64,000 nucleotides of DNA from Ruminococcus albus AD2013 (lineage in GTDB: Bacteria > Bacillota > Clostridia > Oscillospirales > Ruminococcaceae), in contig NZ_JAGS01000001.1 in assembly GCF_000526775.1 (NCBI RefSeq), positions 1,674,001-1,738,000 on the forward strand, given 5' to 3'. Each line of letters opens with the position of its first letter. Position 1 is the first letter of the stretch. The translations under genes and the position numbers were made by a program. Positions 33,486-40,805 of the stretch are shown here, in pieces. The notes beneath the pieces were generated by a model. The model did no database searches. It saw only the letters and a list, made by a program, of their open reading frames with translations, and was not told the DNA's origin.

Positions 33486-33857
33486 ATGGTATATAAAATT
33501 GCATTTGCCAGCTCCGACGGAGTTAGGGTAGACAGTCATTTCGGTTCGGCTGAACGATTCTATATCGTCACACTTGATACCGAGAAAGAAGAATATGACA
33601 TAACAGGTCAGACAGAAGTTCGTCCCCCGTGCAACGGCGGATGGCACGAAGTTTCAAAGTTCGGCGCAGTGCTTGAACAGCTTGGTGATGTATCAGCGAT
33701 AGTTGCGCAAAGGATTGGTCCCGGGGCAAAGAAGTATATTCAAGAAAACGGAAAGACTGTTTATCAGATACCGCTAGATATCGAGCAGGCTATATGTCTG
33801 CTGATGGAAGAAAAACAATGGGAGGTGGACAAATGGCGATCTCATACGAAGAACTGA
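33486..33857 (+). CDS. NifX/NafY-family cofactor-binding protein, copy 1
   Basis: 123 residues, dinitrogenase iron-molybdenum cofactor family. KIAFASSDGVRVDSHFGSAERFYIVTL contains the His of SHFG, and IVAQRIGPGAKKYIQENG is the second half of the fold. Family members carry or deliver NifB-derived cofactors. An added RPPCNGGWHEV loop brings a Cys and His. It overlaps nifB by 25 bases, so it is tied to cofactor synthesis. The same domain is usually the C-terminus of NifB, missing from the NifB here. Confidence 0.88.
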   Translation: MVYKIAFASSDGVRVDSHFGSAERFYIVTLDTEKEEYDITGQTEVRPPCNGGWHEVSKFGAVLEQLGDVSAIVAQRIGPGAKKYIQENGKTVYQIPLDIEQAICLLMEEKQWEVDKWRSHTKN

Positions 33858-34714
33858 CTACAAAGCATCCCTGCTTTGCCAGAGGCGAGAAAAACGGGTC
33901 GGGACGAATACATCTTCCCATAAGCCCGAGCTGCAATATCGAATGTCGGTTCTGCGAACGCAGTTTCAACAATTACGAGATCCGACCCGGTGTCAGCAGG
34001 ACAGTTATAACCCCGGAGGAAGCATTAGATGCTATCAGAAGGGCACTTGAGGTCTGTCCCGATATACACGTTGCGGGAATAGCAGGACCGGGAGATACAC
34101 TTGCAAGTCCATATGCACTGGAGACTTTCAAGCTGATAAAGGAGGAATATCCCGAGCTTGTGAAATGCATGAGCACAAACGGACTTCTGCTTGCTGAAAA
34201 AGCACAGGAGATACTCGATGTGGGGATAGATTCCCTTACGGTCACGGTTAATGCAGTTGATCCCGAGATAGAAGCAAAGCTCAATGATGGTATCATCTGG
34301 CACGGCAAGCATTATACAGGTGTAGAAGCTGCAAATATACTTATCGAGCAGCAGCTGAAAGGTATAAAGATACTCAGTGATGCAGGTATGACGCTTAAAG
34401 TCAACACGGTATTCGTTCCCGAGATAAACGGCGACCATATCGAAGAAGTCGCAAGAACAGTTGCCGAAGCGGGCGCTACGATATACAATATCATACCGCT
34501 GATACCAAATCACAAACTGAAAGACTGCCGCGAACCCGATTGCGTGGAACTTGAAAGAGTGATACTGAAAGCATCGAAATATATCGATGTATTCAGACAC
34601 TGCCAGAGATGCCGCGCAGATGCGGTCGGTATCCCCGGCGGCAAGGATTACGGCGAAGAGATATATCAGAACTTGCAGAGATTGACAAGAAAAGATACAT
34701 TCTCACACGGTTAA
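33833..34714 (+). CDS. nifB: NifB-like radical SAM cofactor synthase
   Basis: 293 residues. CNIECRFCER gives the CxxxCxxC cluster site (Cys34, Cys38, Cys41). HPCFARGE...GRIHLPISPSC, then GIAGPGDTLASP, CMSTNGL, LTVTVNAVDPEI and CQRCRADAVGIPGG are all NifB signatures. NifB joins two Fe4S4 clusters with a carbide to make the NifB-cofactor core. It lacks the C-terminal NifX domain; separate NifX-like genes flank the locus. ATG 33833 has GGGAGGTGG upstream and overlaps nifX-like. Implies a true carbide-type cofactor for the NifDK-like protein. Confidence 0.95.
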   Translation: MAISYEELTTKHPCFARGEKNGSGRIHLPISPSCNIECRFCERSFNNYEIRPGVSRTVITPEEALDAIRRALEVCPDIHVAGIAGPGDTLASPYALETFKLIKEEYPELVKCMSTNGLLLAEKAQEILDVGIDSLTVTVNAVDPEIEAKLNDGIIWHGKHYTGVEAANILIEQQLKGIKILSDAGMTLKVNTVFVPEINGDHIEEVARTVAEAGATIYNIIPLIPNHKLKDCREPDCVELERVILKASKYIDVFRHCQRCRADAVGIPGGKDYGEEIYQNLQRLTRKDTFSHG

Positions 34715-34782
34715 AATACCATATGAAATATATGATCGTATTTCAAAATACCATATACGGTATTTAATATAAAAGATATTAA
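34713..34782 (+). promoter_or_regulatory. Palindrome array and putative promoter before nifH
   Basis: Direct repeat AAAATACCATAT at 34713-34724 and 34745-34756. The second forms AAATACC-ATATAC-GGTATTT (34746-34765); the first pairs AAATAC with GTATTT at 34738-34743. TTAATAT-AAAAG-ATATTAA (34764-34782) follows. A TTTCAA/TAATAT promoter could straddle the central palindrome. It differs from the GTGATAAC sites, pointing to separate control. Confidence 0.6.
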
Positions 34783-34809
34783 TTAAGATTTGAAATGAGG
34801 TAAAGTAAA

Positions 34810-35667
34810 ATGGCTAAAGAATTAAGACAGATCGCAATATACGGTAAAGGTGGTATCGGTAAGTCCACTACAACACAGAACCTTACCGCAGGACTTGTAG
34901 AACGCGGCAACAACGTAATGGTAGTAGGCTGCGACCCTAAGGCTGACTCCACCAGACTTCTGCTGGGCGGTCTGCATCAGAAGACCGTTCTGGATACACT
35001 GAGAGATCAGGGTGAGGACGAGATCGAGCTGGACGCTATCCTGAAGGAAGGCTTCATGGGCACAAAGTGCGTTGAATCAGGCGGACCTGAGCCCGGCGTA
35101 GGCTGCGCAGGACGCGGTATCATCACATCTATCGGTCTGCTGGAAAGACTGGGTGCATATACCGAAGATCTGGATTATGTATTCTATGATGTACTTGGTG
35201 ACGTTGTCTGCGGAGGTTTCGCAATGCCTATACGTGAAGGTAAGGCTAAGGAGATATACATCGTCGCTTCGGGCGAAATGATGGCTCTGTATGCGGCAAA
35301 CAATATCTCAAAGGGTATCGCCAGATATGCAAGACAGGGCGGTGTTCGTCTGGGCGGTATCATCTGCAACTCCAGAAACGTTGACCGTGAGGCTGAACTG
35401 GTAAGAGCATTCGCTAAGGAACTGGGTACACAGATGATCCACTTTGTTCCCCGTGATAACGATGTACAGCGTGCAGAGATCCGCAAGAAGACAGTTATCC
35501 AGCACTTCCCCGAATCCAAGCAGGCTGACGAATACAGAGCACTTGCCGAGAAGATCGAGCAGAACGATATGTTCGTAATACCCAAGCCCATGACTCAGGA
35601 AAGACTTGAAGAGATCCTTGTTGAGTATGGTCTGATGGACGATCTGAAGGACGATTACAAGATCTGA
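34810..35667 (+). CDS. nifH: NifH-like reductase component (Mar/nitrogenase Fe protein)
   Basis: 285 residues. P-loop GKGGIGKS (12-19), Cys99 in GPEPGVGCAGRG and Cys134 in DVLGDVVCGGFAMP ligate the intersubunit Fe4S4 cluster; all switch segments are present. ATP-driven electron donor to the NifDK-like partner. Closely NifH-like rather than BchL-like. Followed after 87 bases by the NifD-like gene. The ribosome-site segment TGAGGTAAAGTAA also precedes mccA. By context its partner is not a dinitrogenase but a methylthio-alkane-reductase-like enzyme. Confidence 0.95.
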   Translation: MAKELRQIAIYGKGGIGKSTTTQNLTAGLVERGNNVMVVGCDPKADSTRLLLGGLHQKTVLDTLRDQGEDEIELDAILKEGFMGTKCVESGGPEPGVGCAGRGIITSIGLLERLGAYTEDLDYVFYDVLGDVVCGGFAMPIREGKAKEIYIVASGEMMALYAANNISKGIARYARQGGVRLGGIICNSRNVDREAELVRAFAKELGTQMIHFVPRDNDVQRAEIRKKTVIQHFPESKQADEYRALAEKIEQNDMFVIPKPMTQERLEEILVEYGLMDDLKDDYKI

Positions 35668-35754
35668 TACGGTCTGAATATATTGACATACTTTTTCGGA
35701 AGCTGAATCTTATATGGGATCGGGTATGACCCGTTCAGAATAGGAGTTTTGATA

Positions 35755-37224
35755 ATGAGTAAAGTTAATTTGAATATACCTGAGGTCGAGATACGTGAGA
35801 TACGTCTCAACTCGATCACAGGATTTCAGGGTACTGCAAAGGAGCTTGTAGATGCCTGCTCTGCCTGCGGCGGAAAAATGAAGGACAAGAACCGTTCTTT
35901 CAGCCAGTGCCTCGGCTGCGGTACTTCCAATGCTGCCTGTACCCTGACACTTATACAGGACGCTGCTATAATCTCCCACGGCCCTGTCGGATGTTCGACC
36001 TGTCTGCATGAGTTTGCTTTCACCTACCGCGTAAACGCATATCTCAGACAGCTTGACCACCCCACACAGAGAAAGATATACTCCACCAACTTAGAGGAAA
36101 AGGATACCATCTACGGCGGAAGCAAGAAGCTTGAAGCTGCTATCCGTGAGGTACATAAACGCGCTAAGCCCAGTGCGATATTCGTTATAACCACCTGCGC
36201 GGCAGGTATCATCGGTGATGACGTTGAGAGCGTTACCAATGCGGCTCAGAAAGAACTTGGTATACCCGTAGTTGCAGTATTCTGCGAAGGCTTCCGTTCA
36301 AAGATGTGGACATCGGGCTTCGATGCGGGATACCATGGTATCGCAAGAAAGATAATCAAGCCTGCAAGACAGAAGAGAAATATCATCAATGTTATCAACT
36401 TCTGGGGCAGTGATATTTTCCGTGAATGGTTCGCAGAGTTCGGTTATGAGCCAAACTATATCACTCCCTTTGCAACTGTTGACAGCCTGAGCTATTCAAG
36501 TGAAGCTGCACTTACTATACAGGCTTGTTCCACACTTGGTTCATATCTCGGCGCAGCACTGGAACAGCAGTTCGGAGTACCCGAGATACGCAATTCTCCC
36601 CCTTACGGTATCGCACAGACCGACCGCTGGTTCAGAGAACTGGGTCAGATAATCGGCAAGGAAAAGGAAGTTGAAGAATTCCTCGCACGCAAGAAGAAAG
36701 AATATTTGCCCAAGATCGAAGCTCTGCGAGAGAAGCTGAAGGGCAAGACCGCTTACGTTACGGCAGGTGCTTCCCACGGACATTCTCTGCTGGCTCTGCT
36801 GAAAGAACTGGGCATGGAGCCTCAGGGCGCTGCGATATTCCACCACGATCCTCAGTACGATAACGAGGACGAGCGTGCTGATACCCTAAGACATACCGTA
36901 TCGGATTACGGCGATGTTCCCAACTACAACGTCTGCAACAAGCAGGAGTTTGAACTTGTTAACGTACTCAACCGCATCAAGCCCGATATACTTCTGGCAC
37001 GTCACGGCGGCATGACTCTCTGGGGCGCAAAGCTTGGCATACCTTCACTGCTGGTGGGCGATGAGCATTTCGGCATGGGCTATGAGGGTCTGGTAAACTA
37101 CGGCGAGCGCATACTCGAAACTATCGAGAACGATGAGTTCGTAAAGAATCTGGCTAAGCACTCAGCTAACCCTTATACAAAGTGGTGGCTGGATCAGGAG
37201 CCCTACACATTCTTGGGAAAGTAA
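35755..37224 (+). CDS. NifD-like catalytic subunit, candidate methylthio-alkane reductase alpha
   Basis: 489 residues. Probable P-cluster ligands are Cys52 or Cys55 (SQCLGCG), Cys80 (SHGPVGC) and Cys148 (ITTCAAGIIGDD). Cofactor ligands match nitrogenase: Cys258 (TIQACSTLG, alpha-Cys275) and His438 (VGDEHFGMGYEG, alpha-His442). After the shared CEGFR motif, hand alignment puts Trp185 at the alpha-Gln191 position and Phe189 at alpha-His195, residues needed for N2 reduction. So it should hold a NifB-derived cofactor but use another substrate. ATG 35755 has AGGAG upstream. Nitrogenase of an uncultured type is the main alternative. Confidence 0.85.
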   Translation: MSKVNLNIPEVEIREIRLNSITGFQGTAKELVDACSACGGKMKDKNRSFSQCLGCGTSNAACTLTLIQDAAIISHGPVGCSTCLHEFAFTYRVNAYLRQLDHPTQRKIYSTNLEEKDTIYGGSKKLEAAIREVHKRAKPSAIFVITTCAAGIIGDDVESVTNAAQKELGIPVVAVFCEGFRSKMWTSGFDAGYHGIARKIIKPARQKRNIINVINFWGSDIFREWFAEFGYEPNYITPFATVDSLSYSSEAALTIQACSTLGSYLGAALEQQFGVPEIRNSPPYGIAQTDRWFRELGQIIGKEKEVEEFLARKKKEYLPKIEALREKLKGKTAYVTAGASHGHSLLALLKELGMEPQGAAIFHHDPQYDNEDERADTLRHTVSDYGDVPNYNVCNKQEFELVNVLNRIKPDILLARHGGMTLWGAKLGIPSLLVGDEHFGMGYEGLVNYGERILETIENDEFVKNLAKHSANPYTKWWLDQEPYTFLGK

Positions 37225-37237
37225 AGGAGAAATAAAT

Positions 37238-38578
37238 ATGGCAGGACTTATTGAACAGGAGCGCTACACCTGTGCCATAGGCGCATTGCAGACTGTAGTA
37301 GCTATCCCCCGCGCTGTACCGATACTTCACTCGGGTCCCGGCTGCGGAGTTATGATAAAGGGCTTTTTTGAACGTTCGTCAGGTTACGCAGGCGGTGAAA
37401 CTGCACCCTGCACGAATTTCAGCGAGAAAGAAGTTGTATTCGGCGGAACCGACAGACTCCGCAATATTATAAAGAACACCTACAAGGTTCTGGATACAGA
37501 TCTGCAGGTTGTCGTTACAGGATGTACCGCAGGTATCGTTGGTGATGACGTTGCAAGTGTTACAGATGAGTTCCTTTTTGAAGAAGACAGACCCATCGTT
37601 CATGTTGAAACTTCGGGCTTCAAATCCAACAACTATGTATCACATTCGGCTGTGGTAAATGCTATCATCGACCAGTACGTAAGCCGTTTTGAGGAAGAAA
37701 ATCCCTTCCGCTCGGAGAAAAATCTGGTAAATGTTATAGCTTCCATACCCTATCAGGATCAGTTCTGGAAGGGCAACCTGAAAGAGTACAAGAGACTGCT
37801 TGAAGGTCTGGGTCTGAAAGTAAATATCCTTTTCGGACCTCACTCGGGTGGCGTAAAGGAATGGCAGACTATACCCAAGGCGAACTTCAATGTGTTCGTA
37901 TCTCCCTGGTACGGTGAGCCCATCGTAAAAAATCTCCAGCGCAGATACGGTCAGCCTTATTTCAAGTTCGGCTACCTGCCTGTCGGTGCAAACGAGACTA
38001 CAAAGTTCCTGAACGGCGTGGTAGATTTTGCACTTGAACAGGGTGCGGAGATCGATGAAAAGAAGGCAAGAAAGTTCATCGAAGAAGAGGAAAAAGCTTA
38101 CTATGAGGAGCTTGACAACCTTGCAACTTTCCTGCTGGAATTCCGTTACGGTCTTCCCAGCTATGTACATATCCTCCACGATGCCGGATATGTTGTTGGT
38201 CTGACAAAGTTCCTGCTTCACGAAACAGGACTTGTTCCAAAGGAGCAGTTCATAGTTGATAATGTTCCGAAGAAGTATCAGGAACAGATCGAAGCAGACA
38301 TCAAGGCTACATCTGACAAGCGTGAGATCCCTGTATATTTCGACCCCGATGCAGGTGCTATGCAGGACGTTATCAGAGGTCTTGAACACAAGGGCAGAGG
38401 TCTTATCCTCGGCAGCGGCTGGGATAAGGAACTTGCAGCCGAGATCAATGCAGACTTTCTCTCCATCGCTTGTCCTACACCTTACCGCATAGTTATGACA
38501 ACGAATTATGTTGGTTATACAGGCGGACTCAGAGTTATAGAGGATATCTACAACACTGCGTTGGCAACATATAAATAA
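37238..38578 (+). CDS. NifK-like beta subunit, candidate methylthio-alkane reductase beta
   Basis: 446 residues, shorter than NifK (about 520), lacking its N-terminal extension. Cys12 (RYTCAIGAL), Cys36 (HSGPGCGV) and Cys96 (VTGCTAGIVGDD) match the three P-cluster ligands of NifK. LFGPHSGGVKEWQTIPKANF and CPTPYRIVMTTNYVGYTGGL are typical of the C-terminal half. It forms a heterotetramer with the NifD-like subunit, whose gene ends 13 bases upstream. A terminator-like hairpin follows. Confidence 0.88.
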   Translation: MAGLIEQERYTCAIGALQTVVAIPRAVPILHSGPGCGVMIKGFFERSSGYAGGETAPCTNFSEKEVVFGGTDRLRNIIKNTYKVLDTDLQVVVTGCTAGIVGDDVASVTDEFLFEEDRPIVHVETSGFKSNNYVSHSAVVNAIIDQYVSRFEEENPFRSEKNLVNVIASIPYQDQFWKGNLKEYKRLLEGLGLKVNILFGPHSGGVKEWQTIPKANFNVFVSPWYGEPIVKNLQRRYGQPYFKFGYLPVGANETTKFLNGVVDFALEQGAEIDEKKARKFIEEEEKAYYEELDNLATFLLEFRYGLPSYVHILHDAGYVVGLTKFLLHETGLVPKEQFIVDNVPKKYQEQIEADIKATSDKREIPVYFDPDAGAMQDVIRGLEHKGRGLILGSGWDKELAAEINADFLSIACPTPYRIVMTTNYVGYTGGLRVIEDIYNTALATYK

Positions 38579-38584
38579 TAACAG

Positions 38585-38616
38585 ATATCTCCTGTCAGAC
38601 GGCAGGAGATATTTTT
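38585..38616 (+). terminator. Terminator or attenuator between nifK-like and nifX-like
   Basis: ATATCTCCTGTC (38585-38596) pairs with GGCAGGAGATAT (38601-38612), loop AGAC, then TTTT. Strong stem, short T-run; probably lowers expression of the last gene. Confidence 0.75.
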
Positions 38617-38634
38617 AAAAGTGAGGTACATAAA

Positions 38635-38967
38635 ATGTCAAAAATAGCTGTAGCAACATCCGATGGTTTTACAGTAAACGAACACTTCGGTCATGCAAAT
38701 TTCTTTAGAGTATATGAGCTGAATGAAACAGGTCATAAATTTCTTGATGTACGCGATGCATTAGCTGCCTGTCAGCATTCACTCGGTCATGATACTACAC
38801 GTTTCGATAAAATTATCGAACTGCTTTCGGACTGCGATGCTTTGCTGGTGCAGAAAATCGGCGAAGGTGCAGCAGCGTATCTGATATCGAAAAACGTCCG
38901 CGTGTTTGAGGTAAGCGGACAGATAGATGCAGTGCTTGATAAGTTCGTTGAAGATAAGATAATATAG
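38635..38967 (+). CDS. NifX/NafY-family cofactor-binding protein, copy 2
   Basis: 110 residues of the same family as 33486-33857. IAVATSDGFTVNEHFGHANFFRVYEL has the conserved His of EHFG; LLVQKIGEGAAAYLISKNV is the second half. Cys66, in a CQHS context, and several His residues may contact cofactor. Last gene of the nif-like unit; probably stores or inserts the NifB-derived cofactor. GTGAGG precedes the ATG, downstream of the hairpin at 38585. Confidence 0.87.
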   Translation: MSKIAVATSDGFTVNEHFGHANFFRVYELNETGHKFLDVRDALAACQHSLGHDTTRFDKIIELLSDCDALLVQKIGEGAAAYLISKNVRVFEVSGQIDAVLDKFVEDKII

Positions 38968-38973
38968 ATGCAA

Positions 38974-39003
38974 AATCCCCTGTCAGATGACGGGGGATTT
39001 TTT
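38974..39003 (+). terminator. Terminator of the nitrogenase-like unit
   Basis: AATCCCCTGTC (38974-38984) pairs with GACGGGGGATT (38989-38999) with one T-G pair, then T-run. Confidence 0.9.
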
Positions 39004-39030
39004 ACAGCAGATATAATATAAAGTTAACTG

Positions 39031-39059
39031 TTGACATTATCAATATTTAGCAGTATAAT
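39031..39059 (+). promoter_or_regulatory. Promoter of the metalloprotease gene
   Basis: TTGACA (39031-39036), 17-base spacer, TATAAT (39054-39059). Confidence 0.87.
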
Positions 39060-39102
39060 ATTAATCACAGACAGATCAAAAAATATAAAGGAGACGGACA
39101 CC

Positions 39103-39849
39103 ATGAAAGCAAGATCAAAGAAAAAATTTTTAATCATTTTTATTGTACTGGCACTGCTTTTAATTACAGCAGTCTGGTATTTTCAGTTCACAAAGATCGG
39201 CTATATCCAAAGTATCCCATTCAGACCGGAATTTCAGGAAATAGAGAATAATGTATATCTCAACAAGGATAATTCACTGACCCCCGACGAGATCCTTGAA
39301 GTGACCTCAGAAGCAAAAGCACGTGTAAAAAACTTTTACGGGGATATGCAATGTCTTGATAACACAATGGTCGTCATCTGCGATGACAAGAAGATATCTG
39401 ATAAGATAGGTGAAAAAGACACAACAACGTTTCCATTCCCTACCAAGAAAGATTATATCTGTTTATCGAATGAGTATTTCAATGTTGATGTAGTTGCACA
39501 TGAATTTACTCATGCTGAACTGCACTCATATATTTCATCTGACACTCAGCGAAATCTGCCGGTATGGTTCGATGAAGGACTTGCAACACAGAATGATTAC
39601 CGCGAAAAATATAGCTATGAGAACTGGGTCAAAAGGACTGACAACGGTAAAAAAGCTACTCCTTTGAAAGATATGGATTCATTCTCCGAGTTCCAATCTA
39701 AAGATGAAGACGAGCGTCAATTTCACTATTTATGCGCAAAGCATGAGATCAAAGAATGGCTTGACAAACATTCTATACAGGAACTGATGGAACTGGTCAA
39801 GGCTGTGAATGACGGCGAAGATTTCTATGTTTTATATAGCCAGCCCTGA
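39103..39849 (+). CDS. Membrane-anchored HExxH metalloprotease-like protein
   Basis: 248 residues. A basic N-terminus and one helix (KFLIIFIVLALLLITAVWYF) anchor it with the rest outside. The zinc motif HEFTH in DVVAHEFTHAELHSY and the third-ligand-type WFDEGLAT segment match peptidase-MA-like gluzincins. Substrate unknown. AAAGGAGA precedes ATG 39103. Own promoter and a two-way terminator shared with the convergent suf operon, so it is probably unrelated to the nitrogenase-like genes upstream. Confidence 0.82.
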   Translation: MKARSKKKFLIIFIVLALLLITAVWYFQFTKIGYIQSIPFRPEFQEIENNVYLNKDNSLTPDEILEVTSEAKARVKNFYGDMQCLDNTMVVICDDKKISDKIGEKDTTTFPFPTKKDYICLSNEYFNVDVVAHEFTHAELHSYISSDTQRNLPVWFDEGLATQNDYREKYSYENWVKRTDNGKKATPLKDMDSFSEFQSKDEDERQFHYLCAKHEIKEWLDKHSIQELMELVKAVNDGEDFYVLYSQP

Positions 39850-39867
39850 TATTTCATGACAAATAAT

Positions 39868-39907
39868 AATACCCCCGAAGCGCAGATCTGTCCGCTTCGG
39901 GGGTATT
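39868..39907. terminator. Two-way terminator between protease gene and suf operon
   Basis: AATACCCCCGAAGCG (39868-39882) pairs perfectly with CGCTTCGGGGGTATT (39893-39907); moderate T content follows on both strands. Confidence 0.88.
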
Positions 39908-39922
39908 CATTTAAAAGTATTA

Positions 39923-40375
39923 TCAGATATAGTACATATAATTCTTCTTTTCGGTAGTTTCGTTCTGACACTCTTTGATAAGATCGGCAAGGGACATCTG
40001 CTCGGTAAAACGACGCATATAGTTGTTTATATTTCCCCAGAGACAACTGTTTACGGAAGCCCTGATATTGTTGTTATCCTGGTCGTCTTCTGCCTCGTAG
40101 GTATCTGCAAGGATATTGTTATCGAGGGCATTGAGTATCTCGGAGAGGAATATTTTATCCGCAGGACGGGTGAGGACATATCCGCCGTGAGAACCTTTCT
40201 GACCCTTTACAAAACCGCCCTGACGAAGTCCCAATACTATCTGTTCAAGATATTTCTGGGAAATATTCTGTCTTTCAGCTATCTCCGCAGAGGATACGGT
40301 ATTGCCTTTTTCGGAATTCACTGCGATATCCGCAAGCGCTACGATACCAAGTTCGACTCTTGTTGAGATCTTCAT
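39923..40375 (-). CDS. Rrf2-family regulator
   Basis: 150 residues. KISTRVELGIVALADIA, then IAERQNISQKYLEQIVLGLRQGGFVKGQKGSHGGYVL is the winged HTH of IscR/CymR-like proteins. IscR has three Cys ligands for Fe2S2; here only Cys111 remains in that region (NSCLWGN), with another at 136, so cluster binding, if any, differs. ATG 40375 has GGAGGTGA eight bases upstream, inside the end of sufU. Last gene of the suf operon; likely controls Fe-S or cysteine supply. Confidence 0.9.
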   Translation of the reverse strand: MKISTRVELGIVALADIAVNSEKGNTVSSAEIAERQNISQKYLEQIVLGLRQGGFVKGQKGSHGGYVLTRPADKIFLSEILNALDNNILADTYEAEDDQDNNNIRASVNSCLWGNINNYMRRFTEQMSLADLIKECQNETTEKKNYMYYI

Positions 40376-40376
40376 A

Positions 40377-40805
40377 TCAACTGTCACCTCCATTCAAAAG
40401 TTTTTCCATAGTATTCCAGCTGAGCATTGCACATTTCACCCTTGCGGGCATTTTTGAAACGTTCTGCAATGCTCCTGCTTCTTCCAGTTCTTCAAGTTCT
40501 TCGTCGGTTATTATTCCCTCGATCATCTTATGGAAAAGTGAAGCATAGTACCTTGCTTCATCGGGAGTTTTTCCGATTATCAGCTCCAGCATTATATCTG
40601 CCGATGCCTGGGATATCGCACAGCCTAGACCCGTAAAGGAACCATCCGTGATAACACCGTCATGTATATCAAGATGCAGTTCGATATCATCACCGCAGGT
40701 AGGGTTCAGACCCTTACACACATGGGTCGCATCGGGCAGGTCGTGCCTGTGTAGCGGATGCAGATTGTGGTCGGCAAGTACCTCGCCGTAAAAATTATCT
40801 GTCAT
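40377..40805 (-). CDS. sufU: SufU sulfur-transfer protein
   Basis: 142 residues. Zinc ligands are seen as Cys in NPTCGDD (with the Asp), Cys in GLGCAISQAS and Cys in RVKCAMLSWNT, the SufU set. The long insert between the second and third Cys separates it from IscU scaffolds. It accepts persulfide from SufS. Overlaps sufS by 11 bases; the Rrf2 gene follows after one base. Confidence 0.95.
   Translation of the reverse strand: MTDNFYGEVLADHNLHPLHRHDLPDATHVCKGLNPTCGDDIELHLDIHDGVITDGSFTGLGCAISQASADIMLELIIGKTPDEARYYASLFHKMIEGIITDEELEELEEAGALQNVSKMPARVKCAMLSWNTMEKLLNGGDS

Noticed and set aside
37640..38389. Open frame of 249 codons on the - strand
   Set aside because: Shadow of the nifK-like gene with no start signals or recognisable domain.
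34810..38578. A dark-operative protochlorophyllide, chlorin or F430 (CfbCD) reductase
   Set aside because: Those enzymes lack the Cys275/His442 cofactor ligands and do not need NifB. Both ligands and a NifB are present here.
33833..38967. A classical nitrogen fixation operon
   Set aside because: NifE, NifN and NifV are missing in the window, residues at the Gln191/His195 positions of NifD differ, and all neighbours belong to sulfur metabolism. Whole-genome absence cannot be shown here.
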